Below the pieces are notes generated by a model that worked only from the letters and a program-made list of their open reading frames with translations, did no database searches and was not told the origin of the DNA. A DNA stretch of 16,702 nucleotides from Candidatus Methanodesulfokora sp. (GTDB taxonomy: Archaea; Korarchaeota; Korarchaeia; Korarchaeales; Korarchaeaceae). This document shows, piece after piece, positions 6,985-15,398 of this stretch; the first letter of the stretch is position 1; the number at the start of each line of letters is the position of its first letter. Both the position numbers and the translations under genes were made by a program. The DNA lies in NCBI GenBank assembly GCA_023269865.1, contig JAGDWR010000047.1, positions 34,103-50,804 on the forward strand. Reading direction: 5' to 3'.

Positions 6985-8637
6985 ATGCCCATCATAGAGG
7001 TTGATAGGGAATATTTGTACTCGCTTCTAGGGATGAGGCTAAACAGAGATGAATTAGCAGAGATATTAGAGGACACCAAAGTGAACATAGAAGGATTCAG
7101 TGACGAAGGCGTTGAGCTTGAGATAACAAGCGATAGATTAGACCTCCTCTCAGCAGAGGGAATTGCTAGGATGATAAAGGGTCTTATTGGAAGGGAAATA
7201 GGAATACCGAAGTATCCTATTGAGCATAGGAAAGAGGAACTTCTAGTGGATGAAAGCGTGAAAAAGGTTAGACCATTTGCTGTTGGAGCAGTCCTGCTTG
7301 ATGTAAAGCTTAATGATAAAACAATAAAATCCATAATACAATGCCAGGAAAAAATACATGAGACTATAGGAAGAAAGAGGAGAAGAGTCGCCATAGGAAT
7401 ACATGATCTTGATGCTGTAAAGCCTCCCTTCAAGTACGTTGCAAGACCTATGGAAAAAGTGAAATTCATTCCTCTTGGTGAAAGCAGAGAGATGACAGCT
7501 AAGGAAATACTGGAGGAGACAGAGAAGGGAAGGGAATACGGATATCTCATAAGGAATGAGGAGAACCTAGTTCCATTGATAGAGGATTCCATGGATAGAG
7601 TTATGTCAATGCCTCCAGTGATAAACGCAGAGCTCACAAGGCTCAAGAAGGAGACGAGAAATCTGTTCATAGATGTAACTGGAACTGATGAGAAATCCAT
7701 AAGAACGGCTCTTTCAATACTCGTCCATTCAATAGCAGAAACTGGGGCAAGAATAGGAGTCATAACAGTGAGAGATTCCGGAAGAGAAATAAAACAGCCC
7801 GATGTGGAGCCCAGAAGGATGAGAGTGAGCATAGAATATATAAGAAGAATGCTTGGAGAGGAGATAAAGCGGGAAGATGTCATAAACCTCCTCAGGAAAG
7901 GCAGACTTGATGCTGAGCTGGCTGGGGAGGACGAGATAAATGTGATGATACCTCCATATAGGACGGACTTCTTGCACCCAGCGGATGTAGCAGAGGAAGT
8001 AATAGTGCTCTACGGTCTAAACAAGCTAAAGCCGCAACTTCCTAGAAATGTCATGACAGTTGGCTCAATACACCCCTGTGAGAAGATCTCCAGAAAGCTC
8101 AGGATTCTTATGGTGGGTCTGGGATATCAGGAGGTGATGAACTACATGCTATCCAACAAGGAAAGCCTGTTTAAGAGCATTGGAAGAGCCGAGACAGAAG
8201 TTGTGGAGATAGGGAATCCAGTGAGCTCTAGTTACACAGTGCTCAGGGATTCCCTGATTCCAGGCCTTCTGCACTTCCTTTCAAGGAATGTCCACTCTCC
8301 ATATCCCCAGAAGATCTTTGAGATAGGAGATGTAGTTCTGGTGGATAGAAGCAACCCATATAGGACAAAGAGTGAGAGAAGGCTTGCTGCAGCTTATTCT
8401 GATGATTCTGTTGGCTTTGAGGACATTCAATCCCACTTATTTGCCGTGCTTAGATCAATGAGAATTGATTTCAAATTAAGGGAAGCCAATAATTCAATAT
8501 TCATTGAGGGGAGATGTGCTGAAATAGTTGCTGAAAAAGTAATTGGAATAATCGGTGAGGTAAATCCAGAGGTGCTATTAAAGCTCGGAATCTCCTCTCC
8601 TACAGCCATGTTCGAGGTGAAGATTTATGAATATTGA
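6985..8637 (+). CDS. pheT: Phenylalanine--tRNA ligase, beta subunit
   Basis: Structural and editing subunit of PheRS, archaeal/eukaryotic form of about 550 residues (no N-terminal tRNA-binding EMAP-like domain of the bacterial protein). The order is: N-terminal domain (MPIIEVDREYLYSLLGM), a B3/4-type editing domain in roughly residues 90-260 that clears Tyr-tRNA-Phe, a B5 DNA-binding-like domain around 272-345 (RMRVSIEYIRRMLG; PPYRTDFLHPADVAEEV), and an inactive class II catalytic-like module to the end. I prefer ATG 6985 (550 residues) over GTG 6976 or 6979, because GGTGGTGAG at 6975-6983 makes a Shine-Dalgarno just before it; the GTG codons would make 553 or 552. It overlaps the next gene by 11 nt. 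Confidence 0.96.
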   Translation: MPIIEVDREYLYSLLGMRLNRDELAEILEDTKVNIEGFSDEGVELEITSDRLDLLSAEGIARMIKGLIGREIGIPKYPIEHRKEELLVDESVKKVRPFAVGAVLLDVKLNDKTIKSIIQCQEKIHETIGRKRRRVAIGIHDLDAVKPPFKYVARPMEKVKFIPLGESREMTAKEILEETEKGREYGYLIRNEENLVPLIEDSMDRVMSMPPVINAELTRLKKETRNLFIDVTGTDEKSIRTALSILVHSIAETGARIGVITVRDSGREIKQPDVEPRRMRVSIEYIRRMLGEEIKREDVINLLRKGRLDAELAGEDEINVMIPPYRTDFLHPADVAEEVIVLYGLNKLKPQLPRNVMTVGSIHPCEKISRKLRILMVGLGYQEVMNYMLSNKESLFKSIGRAETEVVEIGNPVSSSYTVLRDSLIPGLLHFLSRNVHSPYPQKIFEIGDVVLVDRSNPYRTKSERRLAAAYSDDSVGFEDIQSHLFAVLRSMRIDFKLREANNSIFIEGRCAEIVAEKVIGIIGEVNPEVLLKLGISSPTAMFEVKIYEY

Positions 8638-8995
8638 GGTAAAATTTGGTGAAATTAGTATAAATGGTACAAAATATTTTGATGACGTAATAATCAGATC
8701 TAACCTTGTTGTGGAAAAAAGACCCAAGGAGAGATCCTCAAGCCTAAGATCAAAATATGGCCATACTCCTCTCACTTGGGAGGAGCTAAAGGATATAATA
8801 GAGAGTGAGAAGCCCGAATATCTCGTGATAGGAACTGGCTTCTTGGGTGTCATGCCTGTCTTAAGCGTTGTTGAGCAAGCTGAAGCATTGGGAGTTAAAG
8901 TTATTACTGAGAAAACTGGAAAAGCTGTGGATGAGTTCGTTAAGTTAATCAACGAGGGCAGGAAAACTGTGGGGGTGTTCCATCTAACATGTTAG
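8627..8995 (+). CDS. Mth938-like (AAMDC / DUF498) domain protein
   Basis: A 122-residue single-domain protein of the Mth938-like fold. Family features seen are the N-terminal beta region with FDDVIIRSN, SLRSKYGHTPLTWEEL (43-58), the glycine-rich turn VIGTGFLGVMP (70-80) and the C-terminal AVDEFVKLINEG helix. Archaeal relatives are structurally known but lack a proven activity; the human relative AAMDC is linked to metabolism. ATG 8627 has a strong GAGGTGA Shine-Dalgarno at 8614-8620 placed inside pheT, so it is translated from within the operon (11-nt overlap). Its end overlaps enolase by 7 nt. The function here is unknown. Confidence 0.88.
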   Translation: MNIEVKFGEISINGTKYFDDVIIRSNLVVEKRPKERSSSLRSKYGHTPLTWEELKDIIESEKPEYLVIGTGFLGVMPVLSVVEQAEALGVKVITEKTGKAVDEFVKLINEGRKTVGVFHLTC

Positions 8996-10272
8996 ATTTC
9001 AGAATAAGATCAATAAAGGCTATTGAGGTGCTGGATTCAAGGGGAAGACCTACTCTGAAGACTATTGTTAAAACTGGATCCGGACAAGGATACTTCATCG
9101 TGCCAGCTGGCGCCAGCAAGGGAGCAAATGAAGCTCTGGAGCTGAGGGATGGTGGGAGAAGATATGGAGGATTTGGAGTTCTAAAGGCTGTTTTCAATGT
9201 AAACTCCGTTATATCTAAGATGCTAATAGGCGAGGATTCTAGAGAGCAGGAGAAGATAGACAAGATGATGATAGAAGCTGATTCCACTGAAAATAAGTCC
9301 AGATTTGGCGCAAATTCCATCTTATCGGTATCAGGTGCTATTGCAAGGGCAGCTGCTGATACAGCAGGACTGGCTTTGTACAGATATTTAGGAGGTAGCG
9401 GCAACTGGACAATGCCAGTTCCGCTGATGAATGTCATAAACGGGGGGCTCCATGCAGGAAACGAGCTCAAAATTCAGGAGTTTATGATAGCTCCAATTGG
9501 TTTTGATTCTTTTAGAGAAGCTCTTGCAGCTGCTGCTGAAACTTACATGACACTTAGGGATGTGATAAAGGAGGTATATGGGAAAAATGCTATAAACATA
9601 GGGGATGAGGGAGGATTCGCTCCTCCCATGAAAAATACAAGGGATGCTCTGCTCGTCCTCTCAGAATCCATCAAAAAAGCAGGATACTCCGACAAGATAT
9701 TCATTCTTCTTGATTGTGCGGCAACCAATTTCTATGACAAGGAGAAGAATAAGTATCTGCTTGATGGAATGGAGCTGGAACCAGGAGATCTATTAGAATA
9801 CTACTCTGAGCTCGTGGATGAGTATAACATAGTGAGCATAGAGGATCCATTTCATGAGGAGGATTTTGAATCGTTCTCTGAGCTCACAGAGAAGCTTGGA
9901 AACAAAGTTCAGATAGTTGGAGATGACATCTTTGTGACCAATGTTAAGAGAATAGAGATAGGGATAGCTAAAAGGGCAGCAAACGCGGTTTTGATAAAAC
10001 CAAATCAAGTTGGGACAATAACAGAGACATTTGAGGCCATAAGAACAGCCTTAAGAGCTGGTTATTCTGTAATTATAAGTCATAGATCAGGGGAGACAGA
10101 AGACAGCTTCATAGCTGACCTGTCGGTTGCTGTCAGGGCTGGACAGATAAAAGCTGGTGCTCCATGCAGAGGAGAAAGAGTTGCGAAATACAACAGGCTT
10201 ATTGAGATAGAGGATGAGCTCCCTGACTCAAGATACTATGGAGAAAGGTTTTTCAGACGAGCAGTCTTGTGA
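8989..10272 (+). CDS. eno: Enolase
   Basis: Interconverts 2-phosphoglycerate and phosphoenolpyruvate in glycolysis and gluconeogenesis. The 427-residue length is standard. Key residues are present: the mobile loop PAGASKG (39-45, Ser43), H155 in HAGN, Glu207 in GDEGGF, metal ligands Asp242 (LLDC), Glu285 (SIEDP) and the GDD pair 312-313, Lys337 (LIKPNQ), H365 in SHRSGETED and Lys400 in GERVAKYN. The loop differs slightly from the common PSGASTG. ATG 8989 overlaps the stop of the Mth938-like gene; GGGGGTG at 8971-8977 is the likely Shine-Dalgarno, about 11 nt away. The last gene of the operon; its 3' end overlaps cca on the other strand by 20 nt. Enolase often sits with rpsB/rpoK genes in archaea, so the pheT neighbourhood is less usual. 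Confidence 0.98.
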   Translation: MLDFRIRSIKAIEVLDSRGRPTLKTIVKTGSGQGYFIVPAGASKGANEALELRDGGRRYGGFGVLKAVFNVNSVISKMLIGEDSREQEKIDKMMIEADSTENKSRFGANSILSVSGAIARAAADTAGLALYRYLGGSGNWTMPVPLMNVINGGLHAGNELKIQEFMIAPIGFDSFREALAAAAETYMTLRDVIKEVYGKNAINIGDEGGFAPPMKNTRDALLVLSESIKKAGYSDKIFILLDCAATNFYDKEKNKYLLDGMELEPGDLLEYYSELVDEYNIVSIEDPFHEEDFESFSELTEKLGNKVQIVGDDIFVTNVKRIEIGIAKRAANAVLIKPNQVGTITETFEAIRTALRAGYSVIISHRSGETEDSFIADLSVAVRAGQIKAGAPCRGERVAKYNRLIEIEDELPDSRYYGERFFRRAVL

Positions 10273-11641
10273 AAACTTCCTCTCTGATCAGATTTTTCCC
10301 TATGAAATTTCTTACATCCTCCGGCACCTTTCTTATCTCATTTCCCGTTATCACTTTTATTCTTCTTCCTCTCGCTAGCTTTGGTGCATTCCTTCCGCTT
10401 AGATAATCAGATATGAGCTCAGCAGCGTTGCAGAACCTTCTTCTCTTGACGACATACCATCTATCCCCCTCTATATACGGGCCTGAGAGTGTACCCTTGT
10501 CCGAGATGTGCTTGGTCAGAAAATCCCTCTCTCCCTGGCTACCGACAAACGGGCCTTCTCTTATCAAAGCCCTTGGTATCTCGATGCTCTCAAGCTCAGC
10601 AGCTACAGCGATAGTGCTCTTCTCATCAGTGTAACCAGCACACCACAGGACTCTGAAGTCATTCTCCTCGAGGACGTATTTTATCCTTCTGGATATGTGC
10701 TTTGCCTGCGTCCAAAGGGTATCAGGTGGTAAATCCAAGTCCTCAATCAACAGGACAATTATATCAGTTCCTCTTTCGGAGAGCTCCCTTTTTATTCTGC
10801 TTGGAGAAAAGAAAGTCTCTTTTCTTGGCTTAAAGAGATCTTCCGTTGGCTTATTTAAAAGAGCTCTACATGAAGCAATAAATCTAAAGAACTGGGTCTT
10901 TGATAGAGGGGATGCGACATTCCTATTTGGATCCACAGGGTCGATCACTATAAGCGGGTTGTCGAATTTCTTCAGAGCCTCTCCCTTTGATGTAATGCGC
11001 TCTATATCTATAAAAACAGGAGGTCTCCATTCTGCAGCGTTTCTGACAAGCGAGATGAAATCACCGTAGAACAGTATAAGGAGCTCGAGAAGATATCCAC
11101 TAAATCCCTCTACTTTTATCTCAGCTCCATATACTCCCACTGCTCTAGCAAATGCCTTCAAAATTCTTATTTCTCTTCTTAGGTTATCATTGAGCTTCTC
11201 CATAAGGTAGTTGTTGTGAAGAGGGGTTCTATCAGCACTGCTCACTATTTTCTCCCCTCTCTTTATTTTATATGCTGGCACTATCTCAACATCAATATCC
11301 TCTATTCTACATGAGGCATAAGGGTGCTCAGAGTACCTCAGAGTATAGAAGCCGAAAGCCCTTCTAGCTGCTTCCACAGCGATGCTTCCGAGTTTTTCCT
11401 CCGGAAGATCCCTCGGCAGGAGGATGAAGATGTCTATATCGATGTCATCTGGCAGCCATGTATCTCTAGCTACAGATCCAACAGGAACTACCTCTGCATT
11501 TAAGCCAATCTCCCTCACTGCCATCTCCACTTTTAATAGGGATTCCCTGAGCAATCTCTCAACTTTTTCCCTTCTCTCCTTGGAGGGAGTTACAAGTTCA
11601 GATACCCTCTCCAGAACTGTCATCAGGTCATACTGTTGCAT
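10253..11641 (-). CDS. cca: CCA-adding tRNA nucleotidyltransferase, class I (archaeal)
   Basis: Adds or repairs the 3' CCA of tRNAs without a template. The polymerase signature GSVARDTWL...DIDID lies at residues 55-70 (catalytic D68 and D70). The third carboxylate appears as Glu119 in DVEIVPAY, where the archaeal family usually has Asp (DVVPCY). Further family blocks are ADRTPLHNNYL (136-146), GAEIKVEGFSGYLLELL (172-188) and VDPVDPNRNVAS. The length, 462 residues, is usual. The start is ATG 11641, with GGAGGG 5-6 nt upstream; an in-frame ATG at 11674 would lie deeper inside hxlB. It overlaps hxlB by 14 nt, so it is probably translated from the same mRNA. Its 3' end overlaps enolase by 20 nt. 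Confidence 0.96.
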   Translation of the reverse strand: MQQYDLMTVLERVSELVTPSKERREKVERLLRESLLKVEMAVREIGLNAEVVPVGSVARDTWLPDDIDIDIFILLPRDLPEEKLGSIAVEAARRAFGFYTLRYSEHPYASCRIEDIDVEIVPAYKIKRGEKIVSSADRTPLHNNYLMEKLNDNLRREIRILKAFARAVGVYGAEIKVEGFSGYLLELLILFYGDFISLVRNAAEWRPPVFIDIERITSKGEALKKFDNPLIVIDPVDPNRNVASPLSKTQFFRFIASCRALLNKPTEDLFKPRKETFFSPSRIKRELSERGTDIIVLLIEDLDLPPDTLWTQAKHISRRIKYVLEENDFRVLWCAGYTDEKSTIAVAAELESIEIPRALIREGPFVGSQGERDFLTKHISDKGTLSGPYIEGDRWYVVKRRRFCNAAELISDYLSGRNAPKLARGRRIKVITGNEIRKVPEDVRNFIGKNLIREEVFTRLLV

Positions 11642-12215
11642 GCCTTCCCTCCAGGTCTTCTTCGCTTTTTCCAAGCCTGTAAACCAACTCTGCTATGAGC
11701 GCATCAAAGAACACCATCGCACTAAGCTCAAAAAGAGTTCCAAGCGGGGTCAGAGGCTCGTGCTCTCCTGATATCTGTCTGGCCTCATAGTCCCTTCCTG
11801 ACTCCGGCAGTATCCTGCCTGGTATTATCACCCTTAGATCAGCTATCTTTCCAAGCTCTGAATCAGGATAACTTGTTATCGCCACAACTTTTGCTCCTAA
11901 CCTCTTGGCCTCTTGTGCAACTGTAACTGTATATCTAGTTTCTCCTGATCCACTTACAGCTACAAGGAGGTCTCCCTCCCTTATCGGGGGTGTAACAGTC
12001 TCACCGACAACGTAAACATTAAAACCAACATGCATCAACCTCATTGCAAACGCTCTTGCCACAAGCCCGGATCTCCCCACTCCGACGACAAAAATCCTTT
12101 TTTCGCCCACGGTTCTAAGAAGAGCCCTTATAAACTTCTCAACTTCCTCCTGATCTAATCCTGAGAGATTTTCGCTGACTCTCTCCATCAATTTCTCAAC
12201 TTTCTCTTTCACCAT
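11628..12215 (-). CDS. hxlB: 6-phospho-3-hexuloisomerase (PHI), SIS domain
   Basis: Interconverts 3-hexulose-6-phosphate and fructose-6-phosphate; in archaea this pairs with hexulose-6-phosphate synthase to make ribulose-5-phosphate in the reversed ribulose monophosphate pathway. A single SIS domain of 195 residues, the family size. Motifs are GVGRSGLVARAFAMRLMHVG (45-64), VSGSGET (87-93) and the C-terminal active-site block EHEPLTPLGTLFE (151-163). The start is ATG 12215 with GGTG six nt upstream (12222-12225); TTG 12227 is possible but weaker. It is in an operon with cca. The partner synthase (hxlA) is not in the window. It follows glmS after 56 nt, with its own TATA box. Confidence 0.93.
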   Translation of the reverse strand: MVKEKVEKLMERVSENLSGLDQEEVEKFIRALLRTVGEKRIFVVGVGRSGLVARAFAMRLMHVGFNVYVVGETVTPPIREGDLLVAVSGSGETRYTVTVAQEAKRLGAKVVAITSYPDSELGKIADLRVIIPGRILPESGRDYEARQISGEHEPLTPLGTLFELSAMVFFDALIAELVYRLGKSEEDLEGRHATV

Positions 12216-12271
12216 GAGAGGCACCAAGTCTAAGTGGTTAGCAATAAAAATTAGGCTTGTTTTATTTATAT
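12216..12271 (-). promoter_or_regulatory. TATA-box promoter of hxlB-cca
   Basis: On the minus strand ATATAAATA lies at 12271-12263, just after the glmS stop codon. A start of transcription about 25 nt further down would fall near 12240, leaving a leader of roughly 25 nt that holds the GGTG Shine-Dalgarno at 12222-12225. So hxlB-cca can be transcribed apart from glmS, although read-through from glmS is also possible. Confidence 0.55.
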
Positions 12272-14086
12272 CTACTTTACTGTTACGCTTTTTGCGAGAT
12301 TTCTCGGCTTATCCGGATTTCTTCCCAACGTTACAGCAGTGTAATAAGCTAGAAGCTGCAGTGGTATTACGAAAACAACAGGAAGGACTTCCTCAGGAAG
12401 TCCGTTCTCTGCTACTTTTATCCTTATATCGGAGGGAAGATGCTCATCTGTCTCCACAGATATCACCTTGGAGCCTCTTGCTTTAAGTTCATTCACATTG
12501 CTCAGAAGGAGATCTCTTATCTCCTGATCATTTGACCCTATTACAATGGAGTAAGTGCCCTCTGATATGAGAGCTAATGGACCATGCTTATATTCACCAG
12601 CAGGGAATCCCTCAGCATGTATATAACTTATCTCTTTCATTTTCAGGGCTCCTTCAAGGGCTGTTGGATAGTTTATCCCTCTTCCCATGAAGAAAATGCT
12701 ATTTTCCCCCTTTATAGCTTCCGATAATGCTTTGGCAATTCTATTTGAGCTCTCAAGACATGAAGCCACGATAGATGGAAGACGGGGCAGAGCTTCAGCC
12801 ACATGATAAACAGGATCTCCTGTAATTTTCCCAAGCTCCGTGAAAGTCAGAAGAAATGAGACAAGCTCAGCTACATATGTCTTTGTGGCTGCTACTCCTA
12901 TTTCTGGGCCTGCTGAGAAGAAGAAAACCTCATCTGACTCCCTTGATAAGGTGCTCCCAGGAACGTTCACAAATGATAAGATTTTGGCACCTTTCTCCTT
13001 AGCAGATTTAACTGCCATAAGCACATCAGCAGTCTCACCCGACTGGCTGACTGCTATCACCAGATCATCCTCACTTAAGCCCCTCAGGTTCCATCTTGTG
13101 AACTCAGAGGCTATTGATACCTCCGATGGATATCCTAGCAAGCTGTTTAGCAGATATTTACCCACCATGGATGCATGATAAGAAGTCCCTGCAGCAAGAA
13201 AAATTATCCTTCCGCCGTTTTTCATCGTCTCCTCCAGGATGGAAAGAGCACCTTTGATGTATCTCCTCGATTCCATGAGAATTCTCTTGACTACATCCTC
13301 CTGCTCGAATATCTCCTTCAGCATGAAGTGTTCATATTTTCCCTTGCTTGTCATAGAGGGGGACCAATCAACCAAGTTTATCCTCTTCTCCACAGGTATG
13401 AGTCTTCCTTCCTCAAACCTCCATACATCAATGTTTTTTGAGGTTATCAGAGCGAACTCCCCATCATTCACATATATGAATTTGTTTGTAAGATTCAAAA
13501 GTGCTATCACATCTGATGCACAATAGTTCTCACCTTCTCCAACACCTATCACAAGCGGTATTCTATTTCTGGCAAGATAAAGCTCATTCGCTCCTTCAAA
13601 CATGCAGGCTACAGCATATTCTCCTCTCAGCTCAGATATAGCTGAGACAAATGCCTCTAACCTTCCCAATCCCCTGTTAAGCTTCTCCTCTATTAGATGA
13701 GCTATCACCTCCGTGTCTGTCTCAGTCCTAAACTCATGTTTGGCTGATAGCCTTTCCCTGATCTCCATGTAATTGTCTATTGTTCCATTGTGGACGACAG
13801 CTATCCTTCTGCTGCAGTCCGTTATGGGGTGAGCATTTGAATCGCTGACCTTTCCATGCGTTGCCCACCTTGTATGCCCTATGCTCAGTTCTCCTCTCAT
13901 CTCTAAGATATCTGGATACCTAGATATCAGATTTTCTATCGTTCCTGCGGCTTTTCTAACCTCTATTCTCCCGTTTAACATGACGGCAATTCCTGCGGAA
14001 TCGTATCCTCTATATTCTAATATTTTGAGAGAATTTATCACTTTTCTAGCAGCATCCTTTCCAATAATACCAACAATTCCGCACAT
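12272..14086 (-). CDS. glmS: Glutamine--fructose-6-phosphate aminotransferase (isomerizing)
   Basis: Makes glucosamine-6-phosphate from fructose-6-phosphate and glutamine, the first committed step to UDP-GlcNAc. 604 residues, full length. The N-terminal class II glutaminase domain begins MCGIVG, so Cys2 becomes the nucleophile after Met removal; Arg73 (HTRWATHGK) and Asn100-Gly101 (HNGT) are the expected helpers. Two SIS domains follow, with AAGTSYHAS, VSQSGETADV, GVAATKTYVAEL and the AEGFPAGEYKHGP substrate loop. The C-terminus reads LAKSVTVK, where most family members end in ...TVE. The Shine-Dalgarno is GGAGAGGA at about 14093-14100 on the minus strand. Only 1 nt separates it from the preceding surface-protein gene, so the pair is an operon. 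No glmS ribozyme is seen or expected in this lineage. Confidence 0.97.
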   Translation of the reverse strand: MCGIVGIIGKDAARKVINSLKILEYRGYDSAGIAVMLNGRIEVRKAAGTIENLISRYPDILEMRGELSIGHTRWATHGKVSDSNAHPITDCSRRIAVVHNGTIDNYMEIRERLSAKHEFRTETDTEVIAHLIEEKLNRGLGRLEAFVSAISELRGEYAVACMFEGANELYLARNRIPLVIGVGEGENYCASDVIALLNLTNKFIYVNDGEFALITSKNIDVWRFEEGRLIPVEKRINLVDWSPSMTSKGKYEHFMLKEIFEQEDVVKRILMESRRYIKGALSILEETMKNGGRIIFLAAGTSYHASMVGKYLLNSLLGYPSEVSIASEFTRWNLRGLSEDDLVIAVSQSGETADVLMAVKSAKEKGAKILSFVNVPGSTLSRESDEVFFFSAGPEIGVAATKTYVAELVSFLLTFTELGKITGDPVYHVAEALPRLPSIVASCLESSNRIAKALSEAIKGENSIFFMGRGINYPTALEGALKMKEISYIHAEGFPAGEYKHGPLALISEGTYSIVIGSNDQEIRDLLLSNVNELKARGSKVISVETDEHLPSDIRIKVAENGLPEEVLPVVFVIPLQLLAYYTAVTLGRNPDKPRNLAKSVTVK

Positions 14087-14087
14087 T

Positions 14088-15398
14088 TCAGATCCTCTCC
14101 ACGAACTTCCTCCTCCAAATTGTTATAATGAGGCCTATCATCAGCACAAGAGATAACACAGAGAAAAAGCTTAAAGCCACAGTGCTAACTGCCATCCTCC
14201 TTTCAAGATCTCTTTCCAACACATTTAGCTTCACCTCCGCTTGATCTACAGAATTTATTGCATCATCATAATCTTTAAGAAATTTATCCATTGTCGTGAA
14301 GTCCTCCTTCAGGAAGGCATATGCCCTGGAGCATAACTCAGTTGCATTTCTCAGGCTATCCACACTAGCTCCAAGTCTGTAAAGCTTGAGGATCGTCAGA
14401 TTTACTCCTATCAGCCGGGATCTGACATCTTCCTTGAAGGATTTAACTAGAACATTAAGGACTTTTTCTGATTGATTCTCGGATTCTAAAACATATTCCA
14501 TCACTCTTGGACCCCTTGAGTTGAACTCTCGGTATGCATCTGATAGCGAGATCTCGGCTTTTGCCATGCAATCAGATATGTTCTGAGGTATCACTATTCC
14601 TCTTCTCTTTGCCTCCAGATAGAGAGCTTTGGATGTGTTTAATTTCTCCGATGCCTGAAGTATCAGGTTGAAGTACCTTGTGTAGTTCTCTATCATATAT
14701 GATCTTATTGTCACATAGGTATCCTTGCTCACATTTCCGGAGAAGTAATCCAGAAGAGCCCTTATTACAAGAACACCCTGGGAATCAGGAGCTTTTATTG
14801 GAACAGAAAGAGAGCCAGCAGTCTGATTAAGCACAGACATGTATCTTACAGAACCATTTGCCAGCACAATCAGCCTGGGCATGAAGCCCGAGGGCATGTT
14901 TGTGGTGGAATAAGCTATAAAAAGATCAATCCAACCATTAGGGCTGACCTCAGAGGTATTTGTAATTAGAGTTAAATCCGCGTATATATTCGGCTCCTCA
15001 ACAAGCAGTAGAAATTTGCCTCCCATGACATGCTGGACTCCAATATACCTTGGATCCTCGACATCCAGCTGTGGATAAACTGGATAAAGGGATGCAGATG
15101 CCCAGGGTGGAATTGTGAACTGTATGTTCAGCTTGGCACTGCTGTTTGGGTCGATCACAGTGCTAACCTCCTTCTGGAATACCCCCCAGGGGGTGTATAT
15201 GTAGAGCCTTAGCACACTTAATCTGACTTTATCCCCATTTTGAACCATTATGTCAAGGCTGCAGGGAAATCCTCTGAGACATCTGCTTTGCCCTGAAACG
15301 CTGACGTTGATATTGCTGGCTGTGATTATTATAAATGGAAGCATGATAATTGAAAGCAGCACAGCAGACTTCAGAGTCAAACTTATCAACCTGAGCAT
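14088..15398 (-). CDS. Predicted surface protein: signal peptide, C-terminal membrane anchor
   Basis: A 436-residue protein that I do not recognise. Residues ~8-27 are a hydrophobic signal peptide or anchor. Residues ~30-230 look beta-rich, like extracellular CARDB/Ig-like modules (Cys40 and Cys46 could pair). Residues ~235-400 are helical, probably coiled coil. A membrane helix spans about 403-427, followed by RRKFVERI as a cytoplasmic tail. There are 12 N-x-S/T sequons between residue 31 and the membrane helix, so heavy N-glycosylation outside the cell is likely. It is immediately upstream of glmS (1 nt between stop and start), which supplies amino sugar for glycans; a link is inferred. ATG 15398 is chosen because it gives the complete signal peptide; the leader lacks an obvious Shine-Dalgarno. 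Function could be S-layer-related, adhesion or sensing. Confidence 0.8.
   Translation of the reverse strand: MLRLISLTLKSAVLLSIIMLPFIIITASNINVSVSGQSRCLRGFPCSLDIMVQNGDKVRLSVLRLYIYTPWGVFQKEVSTVIDPNSSAKLNIQFTIPPWASASLYPVYPQLDVEDPRYIGVQHVMGGKFLLLVEEPNIYADLTLITNTSEVSPNGWIDLFIAYSTTNMPSGFMPRLIVLANGSVRYMSVLNQTAGSLSVPIKAPDSQGVLVIRALLDYFSGNVSKDTYVTIRSYMIENYTRYFNLILQASEKLNTSKALYLEAKRRGIVIPQNISDCMAKAEISLSDAYREFNSRGPRVMEYVLESENQSEKVLNVLVKSFKEDVRSRLIGVNLTILKLYRLGASVDSLRNATELCSRAYAFLKEDFTTMDKFLKDYDDAINSVDQAEVKLNVLERDLERRMAVSTVALSFFSVLSLVLMIGLIITIWRRKFVERI

Noticed and set aside
6939-7883. 314-codon open frame antisense to pheT
   Set aside because: It lies wholly over conserved pheS/pheT sequence, its product is dominated by Ser, Leu and Ile without motifs, and it fits a mirror effect of the pheT codon use.
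8949-9470. 173-codon open frame antisense to enolase
   Set aside because: No recognisable motif, and it overlaps the conserved N-terminal half of enolase; a shadow frame.
12216-12271. glmS ribozyme or riboswitch near glmS
   Set aside because: The gap is downstream of glmS on its strand and only 56 nt long; the upstream side has 1 nt to the preceding gene, leaving no room for a ribozyme.
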